DNA of 25,567 nt, taken from assembly GCA_937952155.1 (NCBI GenBank), contig CALFYH010000006.1, positions 1-25,567 on the forward strand, read 5' to 3'. The DNA comes from an uncultured Saprospiraceae bacterium (GTDB lineage Bacteria > Bacteroidota > Bacteroidia > Chitinophagales > Saprospiraceae). This document shows positions 1-8,613 of the stretch, piece after piece. The notes below the pieces were generated by a model. It was given only the letters and a program-made list of their open reading frames with translations. It did not search any database and was not told the DNA's origin. The number at the start of each line of letters is the position of its first letter. Within the stretch, counting starts at the first letter, position 1. Made by a program: the position numbers and the translations under genes.

Positions 1-380
1 ACCTTGAATTTTGATGCATTCTGTATAACGTGAAAATTGGTGATTATATGGCCTTCAGTATCCCAAATAAAACCAGAACCAGAACCAGCAGGTATCTCAG
101 TTATATTTCGTGACCAATAATCTCTTTGCTGATTTAAGGTCGTAATAAAGCAAACCGATGGCGCTGATTTTTCAAATAAGTCAATTGTCGCTTGTTCACT
201 ATTCGTCAGATAAGTGACCGAATCAATTGCTCTACGATGTGAAGTTTCTTCTTGACTCTTAGGCGTATTTTCTAATTCTTCGGTTGAAATGTCAATCGTT
301 TTTGGACTAAAATACTTATTACCCAAAAAGACACCTATGCCTACTAACAAAAACCCAATTAATATATTTCCAAATTTCAT
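1..380 (-). CDS. HtrA/DegP-like serine protease, N-terminal part (cut by window edge)
   Basis: Reading the minus strand from the ATG at 380 gives an open frame of 126 codons that runs off the left edge. It begins with a short hydrophobic segment (about residues 6-20, ILIGFLLVGIGVFLG) that would act as a signal anchor, then a polar linker rich in Glu and Ser. Near the window edge it reads PAGSGSGFIWDTEGHIITN followed by FHVI. That is the beginning of a trypsin-like S1C protease domain, with the His of NFHVI as the first catalytic triad residue. Asp and Ser would lie outside the window. HtrA/DegP proteases degrade or refold misfolded envelope proteins, so a membrane-anchored periplasmic location is expected. 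The PDZ domain content cannot be judged. No convincing promoter was seen upstream. Confidence 0.85.
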   Translation of the reverse strand, partial: MKFGNILIGFLLVGIGVFLGNKYFSPKTIDISTEELENTPKSQEETSHRRAIDSVTYLTNSEQATIDLFEKSAPSVCFITTLNQQRDYWSRNITEIPAGSGSGFIWDTEGHIITNFHVIQNASKFK

Positions 381-444
381 TTTCTATGTTTTACAATTAT
401 TAAAACACAAAATTGGAAGAAATGTGCGAAAGAAAGTTTTAAAA

Positions 445-1572
445 TTATGCTAAATTTCGTAAATATCGACAAACTCTATATCGCTCTTCGCCATACGTTT
501 GATGTAAATCGTCCAAATGATCAACAATTTTTTGATACCCAAGTTCGCTTCCCCATTCTAGAAGTCCTTTCGGGTAATTTACCCCAAGTTTCATCGCCAG
601 CTCAACGTCGTCCTTGCTACATATTTGTTGCCATACAGTATCTGCGGCTTCATTGATAAGCATAGAAATTATACGTAGAAAGACTGAATTTTTCAAACTG
701 GTGTCTTCTACTGGCTTTATGGTATTTTCAATGGTATAGTCATAAAAGCCTTTTCCACTTTTTTTGCCAAGGTAACCAGCTTCTAAAAGTCTCAATTGCG
801 TAAAAGAAGGTCGATATTTACTATCATAAAAAAATGACTTCCACACAGACTCTGTCACTCGATAGTTAACATCATGTCCGATAAAATCCATCAAGGTAAA
901 TGGTCCCATTTTGAATCCGTTTTCGGTCATAGCCTGATCGATAGTAACCACATTGGCGATTCCTTCTTCTAAGACACGTATGGCTTCGCTATAGAATGGT
1001 CGTGCCACTTTATTGACAATAAATCCTGGTGTATCTTTGGCCAAAACCACGATTTTTCCCCAAGATTCGATCATTTTTTTAACCTGATTTGTGATGTCGC
1101 CGTTTGTTTGGATGGCAGGCACTACTTCCACGAGTTTCATAAGTACCGGTGGATTGAAAAAATGAATACCTATACATCTATCCGGTTGATTTAGCGATGA
1201 TGCGATCGAAGTGACAGACAGAGATGATGTATTGGTTGCCAAAATACAATCGGTAGAAACAACACTTTCTAAATTGATAAATAACGTCTTTTTGATACTT
1301 AAATCTTCGATAATGGCTTCTATCATCATATCACAATCGGCAAATGTTTCTAGCTTTTCGCAAAGATAAATTCGACCTGTGATTGCCACGCCTTCTGCTG
1401 CAGAAACCTGTCCTTTTGCTACAAGCTTATTGATACTTTCCGTTATTTTTAGCAAAGCATTGTTTTTTGCTTCACTACTTGTATCGAAAAGCCTTACTTC
1501 ATTGCCTGCCATGGCAGCTACTTGGGCAATACCTGCGCCCATTGCACCTGCGCCTACTATTCCTATTACCAT
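445..1572 (-). CDS. 3-hydroxyacyl-CoA dehydrogenase (3-hydroxybutyryl-CoA dehydrogenase-like)
   Basis: This 375-residue cytoplasmic enzyme should oxidise L-3-hydroxyacyl-CoA to 3-ketoacyl-CoA with NAD in fatty-acid or phenylacetate-type beta-oxidation. The N-terminal Rossmann fold starts at once with IVGAGAMGAGIAQ (GxGxxG at residues 7-12). NTSSLSVT near 114-121 and HFFNPP at 137-142 are family hallmarks, and His137 and Glu149 have the spacing of the catalytic His-Glu pair. A first C-terminal dimerisation domain (about 183-280, ending GKKSGKGFYDY) is followed by a second, degenerate one (about 295-375), so it is longer than the usual 280-300-residue single-domain enzymes. The ATG is fixed by the Rossmann strand directly after it. 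It starts 11 bp after the stop of the upstream M1-like gene on the same strand, suggesting co-transcription. Substrate chain length cannot be told. Confidence 0.93.
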   Translation of the reverse strand: MVIGIVGAGAMGAGIAQVAAMAGNEVRLFDTSSEAKNNALLKITESINKLVAKGQVSAAEGVAITGRIYLCEKLETFADCDMMIEAIIEDLSIKKTLFINLESVVSTDCILATNTSSLSVTSIASSLNQPDRCIGIHFFNPPVLMKLVEVVPAIQTNGDITNQVKKMIESWGKIVVLAKDTPGFIVNKVARPFYSEAIRVLEEGIANVVTIDQAMTENGFKMGPFTLMDFIGHDVNYRVTESVWKSFFYDSKYRPSFTQLRLLEAGYLGKKSGKGFYDYTIENTIKPVEDTSLKNSVFLRIISMLINEAADTVWQQICSKDDVELAMKLGVNYPKGLLEWGSELGYQKIVDHLDDLHQTYGEERYRVCRYLRNLA

Positions 1573-1583
1573 ATATTACATCT

Positions 1584-4451
1584 TTAATCTAAATCGGGAT
1601 CTTCTTCTTCCCAAAGGTTTACTCTGTTTAAATTGACTGAAAAACTAAGTCTTGAAAAAAATGACTTATGTACTTCTTTATAGATATTGCCCAAATCTTT
1701 TGAATAAATCAATGGACAATGGATCGCAAAAATATCATCAAAATTTAATGACAAACCACCATTATACATCCATCTGTTTACAAACTTATCGCCTTCTTTT
1801 ACACTTGCAGTTCCTATATCAAAGTAGGCTCTGATCGGAAACCATGATTGCCTAAATGGTAGATCTATACTTGTATTTAACGCAGCCGCAAAATTATTGG
1901 ATGTGCCAATGCTGAATTGTGATCCCACTGGTGTCTTAAATCCACCACCATTCACTAGGCTTACTTGGTCATCATACAACAAATTTTGGTTCTGTCTTGA
2001 GAAGAAGTATTCATCATAAGTATAATCACTAACACCATCATAGATCAGTGCAATACTGCCTATTGTCCGTCCAAGAACGTCTTTGTTTGTGTTTGTTAAG
2101 AAACCAGATGTAAAAACCCTAAAGTAAAAATTCTTATTTGGTCTGTACATCCATCTTTGAGTAGCCATTGCTGTCAGTTTTAAATAATTTCCACCATCAA
2201 ATGATTGTTGTTCTGCTATAAAATTCAGTCCTGAAGTAGATAATTCACTATACTTTTTATAATCGTAACCCAGCCTATGGATCATTGAATTTATATGAGA
2301 GATTTTTACAAGTCCATCCGAATCATCTCCTAACTCTTCATCCAATAAGGTCATTTTGTACCAAAGTGACGCGGTAGTCCCGTTAACTAATTTATTTTTG
2401 AATCTCAATTTGATAGTTGGATCTATCCTTATGTACCGCTCTGTGTAATCAAATTTCTTATCATAATCTCTGCTAAATGTCTTGATACCACATCTCAATG
2501 TCAATAAATCAAAAGTCTCACTACTTAGATGATGGTTGTAATTTGCCCAAGCCTGACCATACAATTCTTTATTTCTAAAAGAATACATCGGCGCTACTAC
2601 AAAGCTAAAATCATTAAAAATATTAAAGTTACTATTGGTAAAAACTGATCCTGCCATCCATCCATCTAGGTTATTGTACGCCGGATACAGCTGCATGAGG
2701 AGTTTTTTGTACTTTGAATTTTCTTCCGCAAATATGCTTTTTAGTCTGAAAGGTCGGCTTTTTTTACTGCCATTTGGGAAAAAGTGATTGTTATTACGAT
2801 CCTTTTCTGGTAAAACGCCTTCTTTGTCTAACGTTATAACGTAAATATTATCAATATCTTTAACTTCTGTAACTATACTCTTCTCTCCTTTAAAACCTGG
2901 GATGACAATTGATTCTGAACTACCATCTCTTTTTACAAATGAAATATTGATTGGAAGGCTTATTGAATCGTTATTGAGCATGTTTATTTTGAATGCATTA
3001 TTTTTACGCTCTACTTCTTCTATAGCATAGTCTGTATTTCCAACAGCATTGATGTAAGTATCTAAAGACGTTCGCAACGATTTATTACTGATGTCCTCCA
3101 GTTTTTTAACAAAACTAGTATATGTAAATTTCTGATGATTTTCTAAAAAAGAGTGCACTGCTTTATCGAGTGTTTCCTTACCTACCAGCGCCTCAATATA
3201 TTGGTAAAAAGCATTTGACTTGTAGTTTGTATTCACGTATTGTTGTCTTGCATCCAGCTGATCAACAGAAGTTTTTAATGGCGTTAACTTTCCCTTTTTT
3301 AACTCTTCATAAAGGACACTATTTTCAGGGATTTTAAATTCTGTTGTATTGTCTTTTAAAGAATCAGGTATAATTTCATAATTTATTCTGGTTGAATAAT
3401 AGCTCGATAAACCATTAAACATCCAATATTCCTCAGGTTTTACATCCATAATCCCTTCCGCCCAAACTTCAGATAAAATTCCAACCAAAAAAACCATCAA
3501 ATCTAATCTATCACCTTGCTCAGCCAAAATTTGTCTCATACCACTGGCGAGAAAACAAGACTCACATGATTTATTATTAAAATAAACATTAATTGTAGGA
3601 TGCGGATATGTACCAAAAATCTTAGTAAATTTATCTATTATAAATTGTACATCGTCCTTTGTAATCGGCCACTTTTTTTCATCATAATTATCCAAAAAAA
3701 CCATTGACAATAGTACTTTATTGTTGTTTGATGGAAATATACTTCTTTGTATATATTTGCTATTTTTGATCATTACTATAGCAAAATCTTTGACGTTATA
3801 TGCATCGATCATCAATTCATTACCTATACATCTGGGAATTCCAACTGTAAATATTTCACTTTTTATATCATTGATTCTGGCTCCAATATCTGCACTTCGG
3901 TATGTAGGATGAATATACTGTTTGTTTGGACTAAAATGCCACTGACCATCATAAGGAAGTAATTGCGGATAAAAATTGTGTAAAAAATAATTTCCATTTG
4001 AATATCCAAGCCCATCAATCAATTTTGGTAAATAAATTATATAGCTAAAGTTGATTATTTCCGCTTTTTCAGCCAAAATGCCTACAAATTCCTGTCCTTC
4101 ATCTTTAAAAAAATAAGCTTGATTGATATTGTTTTTTTGAATAAATAGCCCTGACATACTGCAATATTCTGATTCTCTACGGAAATGAAAATAAGGTGAC
4201 TCAGCTTTAAGTTGTTCAGCTGCAAAAGGGCTATATTTATTGAATGAATTAAACGGAAGATGAAACCAAATCGTATCTTTCGGCAGTGATTCTATAGTAC
4301 TGATATCCAATTTTATATCAACGGAAAGCGTGTTTTTCGTTGTGTCCAATTGCAAGTTCATGTCATATAAAGGTATCTGCGAAAACAGGAGAATCGGACC
4401 TATCATCAGCAGTGTAAAAAAAATCCATTTGTTTGTAAATCTCATATCCAT
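1584..4451 (-). CDS. Secreted M1-peptidase-like protein with degenerate zinc site and C-terminal barrel-like domain
   Basis: This 955-residue protein begins with a signal peptide (about 1-25, ending LLFSQ). Residues 28-200 look like the beta-sandwich N-domain of M1 aminopeptidases. Residues 265-470 look like the catalytic and helical domains: FLASGMRQIL sits where the GxMEN-type loop belongs, WMFNGLSSYYS (343-353) matches the WLNEGLATY block, and VGKETLDKAVHSFLENHQKF matches the late helical region. The HExxH block is replaced by GILSEVW (324-330), and the Glu of WLNEG is Asn346, so all three zinc ligands and the catalytic Glu appear lost. About residues 570-955 are rich in alternating aromatic strands with repeated 'Y..F' patterns, resembling an outer-membrane or surface beta-barrel. 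Inference: a non-catalytic, envelope-located M1 homologue. It lies 78 bp downstream of the helicase gene and directly upstream of the acyl-CoA dehydrogenase. Confidence 0.7.
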   Translation of the reverse strand: MDMRFTNKWIFFTLLMIGPILLFSQIPLYDMNLQLDTTKNTLSVDIKLDISTIESLPKDTIWFHLPFNSFNKYSPFAAEQLKAESPYFHFRRESEYCSMSGLFIQKNNINQAYFFKDEGQEFVGILAEKAEIINFSYIIYLPKLIDGLGYSNGNYFLHNFYPQLLPYDGQWHFSPNKQYIHPTYRSADIGARINDIKSEIFTVGIPRCIGNELMIDAYNVKDFAIVMIKNSKYIQRSIFPSNNNKVLLSMVFLDNYDEKKWPITKDDVQFIIDKFTKIFGTYPHPTINVYFNNKSCESCFLASGMRQILAEQGDRLDLMVFLVGILSEVWAEGIMDVKPEEYWMFNGLSSYYSTRINYEIIPDSLKDNTTEFKIPENSVLYEELKKGKLTPLKTSVDQLDARQQYVNTNYKSNAFYQYIEALVGKETLDKAVHSFLENHQKFTYTSFVKKLEDISNKSLRTSLDTYINAVGNTDYAIEEVERKNNAFKINMLNNDSISLPINISFVKRDGSSESIVIPGFKGEKSIVTEVKDIDNIYVITLDKEGVLPEKDRNNNHFFPNGSKKSRPFRLKSIFAEENSKYKKLLMQLYPAYNNLDGWMAGSVFTNSNFNIFNDFSFVVAPMYSFRNKELYGQAWANYNHHLSSETFDLLTLRCGIKTFSRDYDKKFDYTERYIRIDPTIKLRFKNKLVNGTTASLWYKMTLLDEELGDDSDGLVKISHINSMIHRLGYDYKKYSELSTSGLNFIAEQQSFDGGNYLKLTAMATQRWMYRPNKNFYFRVFTSGFLTNTNKDVLGRTIGSIALIYDGVSDYTYDEYFFSRQNQNLLYDDQVSLVNGGGFKTPVGSQFSIGTSNNFAAALNTSIDLPFRQSWFPIRAYFDIGTASVKEGDKFVNRWMYNGGLSLNFDDIFAIHCPLIYSKDLGNIYKEVHKSFFSRLSFSVNLNRVNLWEEEDPDLD

Positions 4452-4529
4452 ACCAAATTTGCTGTAAAATTAACAAATTTGACAAGATTTGCTTTATGCT
4501 TTCAATAGGAATTTAGCACCATAGGTAAT

Positions 4530-6791
4530 CTACACCACGATCTGGAGCTTCGCAAATTGTAGCATTATACGTTTTTCGGGCGTATCGTCCAATCCTTCAA
4601 AGACAATTGTTGCAACCAATCTATCATCCACACTCATCACTTTTCCTTGCCCAAACTTCAAATGGATGACTTCCATTCCTGCTTTTATGTCCGAAGGATT
4701 TGCTGCGACAAAGTCATCTGGGTTGACCGAGATTGCGGGTTTTCTGCTTCCCAACGGGCGGAAATTCCCCAAGATTTTAGGTTCAGGAAATTCAGGTTTT
4801 TTCGTGATAGAAATGATGGAATCCAGGTTTTTTTCGGAAATCTCTTCCAAAAATCTACTTGGATCATTATATCGCATCTGTCCATATTGGTATCGGCTAT
4901 TGGCAAATGTCAGGCAAAGCAATTCTTCCGCTCTGGTTATCGCCACGTAAAACAAACGCCTTTCTTCATCTACATTATTGCTCTCACTGAGCGCCATATA
5001 ACTCGGAAACAGGTTTTCTTCAAGCCCTACAACAAAAACAGACCTGAATTCCAATCCTTTGGCTGAGTGTACCGACATCAATGTGACATTGTCCGTATTT
5101 TCTTCTTTCTCATCCGCATCCGTCATCAATGAAATAGTCTGTAAATATGCTGACAAACTCCTATCCAAAGAGCCTTCTTCGCCTATCTCGAGCTCATCGT
5201 CCTGCACAAACTCCTGAATACCATCCAATAATGATGTAATGTTTTCGATTCTACCTAATCCTTCAGGTGATTTATCCTCTTTGAGCAAAGTTAGAATTCC
5301 ACTATGTCTCGCTATATAATCAGCAATTTCATAAGCATTAGATTTGACTGCTTTTGCCTTAAAAGCCCTGATCAATTCTACAAATTCACCGATACTCTTG
5401 CGTGATCGATTATTAAATTCGATTTTTGTAAGTACTTCCCACATGCTCAAATCATTATCATTGGCCAACTGAGAAATCTGATCGATGCTACTATCTCCGA
5501 TGCCACGTCGTGGATAATTTATGACTCTCTTTAGGGCTTCATCATCTTTATCATTGATCGTAAGGCGCATATATGCAATCAAGTCCTTAATTTCCTTACG
5601 GGAATAAAATGAAAGTCCGCCATATACACGATATGCTATATTGTATCTTCGCAATTGCTCTTCAAAAACCCTCGACTGACCGTTGGTACGATATAGAATG
5701 GCAAACTCCCGATTTGCGAGATTATACCTATTTTTCTGCTCTATAATGGTATCAGCAACTCTTTTGCCTTCTTCGGTTTCGGTCATTGTCTTGATGACTT
5801 TGATCTTGTTGCCTTCTACCCGATCAGTCCATATTTTTTTCTGGATCTGTCGCTTGTTGTGATTGATTACTTCATTGGCAGCTTCCACTATAAATTGTGT
5901 GGATCGATAATTTTGCTCCAATTTAAATGTCTTCAATTCTGGAAAATCATTCTCAAACTGCAAGATATTTTCAATCGTAGCACCTCGAAAGGAATATATA
6001 CTTTGTGCATCATCGCCTACAATGCAAAGATTGTTTTTACTACCGTTATATACTGTAAATAACTTCAGTATCTCGTATTGCAGATAATTGGTATCTTGAA
6101 ACTCATCGACCATCAAATACTGAAACTGCCGCTGATATTTCTCTCGGATTCCATCAGGATTTTGATACAATAACTTAAACATCTGCAAAAGAAGATCATC
6201 AAAATCCATCGCACCAGCTCTGAGACATCGTGCAGCATATTTTTCATAAATAGCATGAATAAGCGGCCTTCTGTTCATGCGATCATATGCCATCAATTCA
6301 TCGTTTGCTACGTACAATTTCGGCGTGATCAAATTGCTTTTTGCCGCTGATATTCGTGACCTTACAACTCCAGGTGCATACACTTTTTTATCAAGATTCA
6401 TTTGTGTAATGATCTCAGACACCACACTTTTGGTATCATCGGTATCATAAATCGTAAAATCATTGGGATATCCGATCCTATGCGCTTCTACTCGCAATAT
6501 TCGGGCAAAAAGTGAGTGAAACGTACCAGCCCAAACTCTATTTGCTTTGGTGCCTACTACCCTTTCGATACGATCCTTCATCTCTCTCGCCGCTTTGTTG
6601 GTAAAGGTAAGCGCCATGATATTGCCGGGATTAATACCAGAATGTATCATATGAGCGATACGATAGGTTAATACCCTAGTTTTGCCGGAACCAGGACCAG
6701 CGATAACCATTACAGGACCTTCGATACACAATGCCGCCTGACGTTGTATATCATTTAATTCATCAAGATAAGAATGGCCTACTTCATGCAT
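4530..6791 (-). CDS. uvrD: UvrD/PcrA-type superfamily 1 DNA helicase
   Basis: This 753-residue ATP-dependent 3'-5' helicase would unwind DNA in nucleotide-excision or mismatch repair and clear replication or transcription conflicts. All SF1A motifs are visible in order: Walker A AGPGSGKT (31-38), motif Ia LTFTNKAAREMKDRI, Walker B VDEFQDTN (228-235), motif III GDDAQSIYSFRGA, motif IV QNYRST, motif V LMSVHSAKGLEF and motif VI RRLFYVAITRAEE. The C-terminal tail (about 690-753) contains the HLKFGQGKV block of the Tudor-like domain that contacts RNA polymerase in PcrA/UvrD. Length is normal for the family. The start is the ATG shortly before the Q-motif region (ELNDIQRQAA). A helicase related to Rep is less likely because of the C-terminal domain. 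No convincing promoter box was seen in the 83 bp upstream before a terminator hairpin. Confidence 0.95.
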   Translation of the reverse strand: MHEVGHSYLDELNDIQRQAALCIEGPVMVIAGPGSGKTRVLTYRIAHMIHSGINPGNIMALTFTNKAAREMKDRIERVVGTKANRVWAGTFHSLFARILRVEAHRIGYPNDFTIYDTDDTKSVVSEIITQMNLDKKVYAPGVVRSRISAAKSNLITPKLYVANDELMAYDRMNRRPLIHAIYEKYAARCLRAGAMDFDDLLLQMFKLLYQNPDGIREKYQRQFQYLMVDEFQDTNYLQYEILKLFTVYNGSKNNLCIVGDDAQSIYSFRGATIENILQFENDFPELKTFKLEQNYRSTQFIVEAANEVINHNKRQIQKKIWTDRVEGNKIKVIKTMTETEEGKRVADTIIEQKNRYNLANREFAILYRTNGQSRVFEEQLRRYNIAYRVYGGLSFYSRKEIKDLIAYMRLTINDKDDEALKRVINYPRRGIGDSSIDQISQLANDNDLSMWEVLTKIEFNNRSRKSIGEFVELIRAFKAKAVKSNAYEIADYIARHSGILTLLKEDKSPEGLGRIENITSLLDGIQEFVQDDELEIGEEGSLDRSLSAYLQTISLMTDADEKEENTDNVTLMSVHSAKGLEFRSVFVVGLEENLFPSYMALSESNNVDEERRLFYVAITRAEELLCLTFANSRYQYGQMRYNDPSRFLEEISEKNLDSIISITKKPEFPEPKILGNFRPLGSRKPAISVNPDDFVAANPSDIKAGMEVIHLKFGQGKVMSVDDRLVATIVFEGLDDTPEKRIMLQFAKLQIVV

Positions 6792-6874
6792 AAGGCCGCA
6801 AAGTTGACAATTTTTATCTATTTTATTTGCATCAATTGCAATTATTTCTGTTAGGTGTATAACCTTTTACAAAT

Positions 6875-6915
6875 AAAAAGACGCCAATATCTTACTTAGA
6901 TACGGCGTCTTTTTT
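6875..6915 (-). terminator. Rho-independent terminator, bidirectional shape
   Basis: The arms GACGCC (6880-6885) and GGCGTC (6904-6909) are flanked by A5 on one side and T6 on the other, so it can work both ways. It lies just past the 3' end of the minus-strand heptad-repeat gene and separates it from the helicase gene downstream. Confidence 0.8.
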
Positions 6916-6935
6916 GCTCATTGCTACAATATATT

Positions 6936-7337
6936 TTAATTGCTGCCTTCTTCTTCCATTATTTCGGTCTCCATTTTTTCTTTATGTTTATCTTTTTTAG
7001 ATTTGGCCTTTTCTCTTTTCATTTCGGCTTTCTCTCTGTTTTTCATGGCACGCTCTTTATTCTTCATAGCCTTTTCTTTATTCTTCATGGCCTTTTCTCT
7101 ATTGGCTCTTGCTTTAGGATTAGTACCTTTTTCGTACTCAGCTTCTGCTTTTTCAGCATCTCTTTCTGCTTTTTCGGCATCCTTTTCAGCTTTTTCTAGA
7201 TCCTTTTCCGCTTTTTTTGCCTCCTTGTCGGCCATTTTCTCTTGTTTCTCTAGCTCTTTTGTTTTTTGCGCATTTAATTGAGAAGTTCCAAAAACTAAAA
7301 GAAAACTAAAAATTCCTAAAATTAGTGACTTGTTCAT
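6936..7337 (-). CDS. Secreted, highly charged heptad-repeat (coiled-coil) protein
   Basis: I do not recognise a named family for this 133-residue protein. It has a clear signal peptide (about 1-24, LILGIFSFLLVFGTSQLNAQ). The mature part is almost wholly Lys, Glu, Ala, Arg, Asp and Met. Residues about 40-70 are 7-residue units of the type KAEKDAE with balanced charge, and residues about 78-115 are 7-residue units of the type NKEKAMK that are strongly basic. The exact 7-residue period suggests a long single helix or coiled coil in the periplasm. The repeats show in the DNA as 21-bp units. The gene is monocistronic: its own terminator follows and there are 95 bp to the exonuclease gene upstream. 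The plus-strand ORFs over the same bases are translations of the low-complexity complement and were not annotated. Confidence 0.75.
   Translation of the reverse strand: MNKSLILGIFSFLLVFGTSQLNAQKTKELEKQEKMADKEAKKAEKDLEKAEKDAEKAERDAEKAEAEYEKGTNPKARANREKAMKNKEKAMKNKERAMKNREKAEMKREKAKSKKDKHKEKMETEIMEEEGSN
7018..7220 (-). repeat. Two tandem 21-bp repeat arrays inside the heptad-repeat gene
   Basis: In the first array, units at 7039-7059, 7060-7080 and 7081-7101 are near-identical (the last two differ at two bases) and encode the basic 7-residue units. In the second array, roughly 7138-7220, units built on a 'cagcatc-ttttc-gctttt' pattern encode the KAEKDAE-type units. Every unit is a multiple of three, so copy-number change keeps the frame. 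Confidence 0.75.
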
Positions 7338-7432
7338 GTTCGTTTATTTAATTTGTGTTAATAATACGTTTTATATTTTAAAGACTTTACTTTAGATAAA
7401 ATGTAACAGCTTATCTCCGTGTTAACAAAATT

Positions 7433-8194
7433 TTATTTTAATGTCAAAACAATCGGACAGTGGTCAGAGCCTAATTCTTGGTCTAGGATTTCAGCATCAT
7501 TTATTTGTCCTTTCATACGTTCATCCACCAAAAAATAATCTATACGCCATCCGAGATTTTTTGCCCTTGCCCCAAATCTCACACTCCAAAAAGAGTATTG
7601 TACCTTTTGTGGATACAATTCTCTAAATGAATCAAAAAATCCTTTATCCAAAAGCTGGGTCATCCCATCTATTTCTACTTGCGTATATCCTGATGTCTTA
7701 TTGTAATTCTCCTTAGGTCTTGCAAGGTCTATCGCTTGATGGGCCACATTAAAATCTCCAGTGACGATTACATTTTTGCGTTGTTTGAGCGATTCAAGAT
7801 AAGAAGTAAACGCAGCATCCCATTCTGCTCTATATTCTAGTCTCTTGAGTCCTTCTCCGCTATTGGGAACATATACATTGACCAAAATAAAATCGTCAAA
7901 TTCTGCTGCAATAACTCTGCCTTCCATATCATGATCGGGTATATTGATATTACGAGTCACAGACAATGGTGCTTTTTTGGAAATAATGGCTACACCTGAG
8001 TATCCTTTTTTGTCCGCCGAATTGCTATATATATGATAATCCTTTAACGATGCAAGGGCTTCAGCTACTTGGTCATCTTGGGCCTTCGTCTCTTGCAAGC
8101 AAAAGATATCTGCGTCTATATCGGCAAATTGTTGCAAAAATGTGCGACCTACTACAGCACGTATTCCATTGATATTCCAAGATACAAGCTTCAT
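7433..8194 (-). CDS. xth: Exodeoxyribonuclease III / AP endonuclease
   Basis: This 253-residue base-excision repair enzyme cuts DNA 5' to abasic sites and removes 3' blocking groups. The EEP-fold signatures are complete: KLVSWNINGIRA at the N-terminus (metal-binding Asn7), LQETKA with Glu35, the YSGVAI block, NVYVPN, GDFNVAH (Asp147 and Asn149), WRIDYFLV, and SDHCPI with catalytic His245. Length is typical of bacterial ExoIII proteins. The start is fixed because the first beta strand begins at residue 2. It is a single gene, with the tRNA-Leu upstream on the same strand separated by a hairpin. I saw no strong -7 box directly upstream. Confidence 0.96.
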   Translation of the reverse strand: MKLVSWNINGIRAVVGRTFLQQFADIDADIFCLQETKAQDDQVAEALASLKDYHIYSNSADKKGYSGVAIISKKAPLSVTRNINIPDHDMEGRVIAAEFDDFILVNVYVPNSGEGLKRLEYRAEWDAAFTSYLESLKQRKNVIVTGDFNVAHQAIDLARPKENYNKTSGYTQVEIDGMTQLLDKGFFDSFRELYPQKVQYSFWSVRFGARAKNLGWRIDYFLVDERMKGQINDAEILDQELGSDHCPIVLTLK

Positions 8195-8270
8195 ATTTGA
8201 TTATTTTTTATTATCAAAATCTTACAATCATACTTCAAAAAGTAAAACTCTAATAAATTACATCGAAAAT

Positions 8271-8302
8271 CAGCCCTGAACTTATTTTTCTATCAAGGGC
8301 TG
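8271..8302 (-). terminator. Hairpin behind tRNA-Leu
   Basis: A 7-bp perfect stem (CAGCCCT with AGGGCTG) lies 6 bp past the tRNA 3' end. On the minus strand it is followed by ATTTTCG, a short T run. It probably ends the tRNA transcript and isolates the exonuclease III gene. The weak T tract makes this moderate. Confidence 0.6.
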
Positions 8303-8307
8303 CAGAG

Positions 8308-8389
8308 TGCCGAAAGCGGGACTTGAACCCGCATGACTTGCGTCACACGCCTCTGAAACGTGCGTGTCTACCAATTTCACCACTTCGGC
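8308..8389 (-). tRNA. tRNA-Leu, anticodon CAG
   Basis: The minus strand folds into a class II tRNA. The acceptor stem is GCCGAAG with TTTCGGC and discriminator A. The anticodon stem CACGT/GCGTG surrounds the loop TTCAGAG, so the anticodon is CAG and it reads CUG. A long variable arm has stem TGAC/GTCA around GCAA, and the T arm is GCGGG-TTCAAGT-CCCGC. The long variable arm with TTCAG in the loop identifies leucine. The terminal CCA is not encoded (the bases after A are CTC), so it must be added enzymatically. Confidence 0.95.
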
Positions 8390-8400
8390 TAATGTCAATG

Positions 8401-8430
8401 CAAATGTATAAAATATATGTCCTCTAAAAA
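8401..8430 (-). promoter_or_regulatory. Promoter for tRNA-Leu
   Basis: On the minus strand, TACATTTG (8401-8408) is a perfect Bacteroidota -7 box (TAnnTTTG). It sits 11 bp before the mature tRNA 5' end, so the leader would be only a few bases. Nineteen bases further upstream is TTT instead of TTG, so the -33 element is imperfect. Confidence 0.6.
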
Positions 8431-8468
8431 ATTTTTATCCAATTTTGTGGATTTTTTTTACTTACCTC

Positions 8469-8498
8469 TTGACAATTCCAAAAACATACTTATCTTTG
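8469..8498 (+). promoter_or_regulatory. Primary-sigma promoter for the ECF sigma factor gene
   Basis: TTG (8469-8471), 19 bases, then TATCTTTG (8491-8498) matches the Bacteroidota -33/-7 consensus exactly. Transcription would start near 8505 and leave an AT-rich leader of roughly 110 bases before the gene at 8614. I see no strong hairpin in that leader. Confidence 0.75.
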
Positions 8499-8613
8499 TG
8501 TTTATATTTTTCAAAATTTATTTAACATCATCAATTAAAATATTCTTCTATAGCATACACATCTACACTTTAAAATAAGAAAATTTATTTAATCTTTAAA
8601 TACTTGTGTAGGT

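Noticed and set aside
4647..5066. Plus-strand ORF of 139 codons inside the helicase gene
   Set aside because: It is antisense to strongly conserved helicase C-terminal motifs and its translation shows no domain.
6921..7281. Plus-strand Phe/Ser/Leu-rich ORFs that look like membrane proteins
   Set aside because: They are the complement of Lys/Glu/Ala heptad repeats; the repetitive hydrophobic text is an artefact of low complexity.
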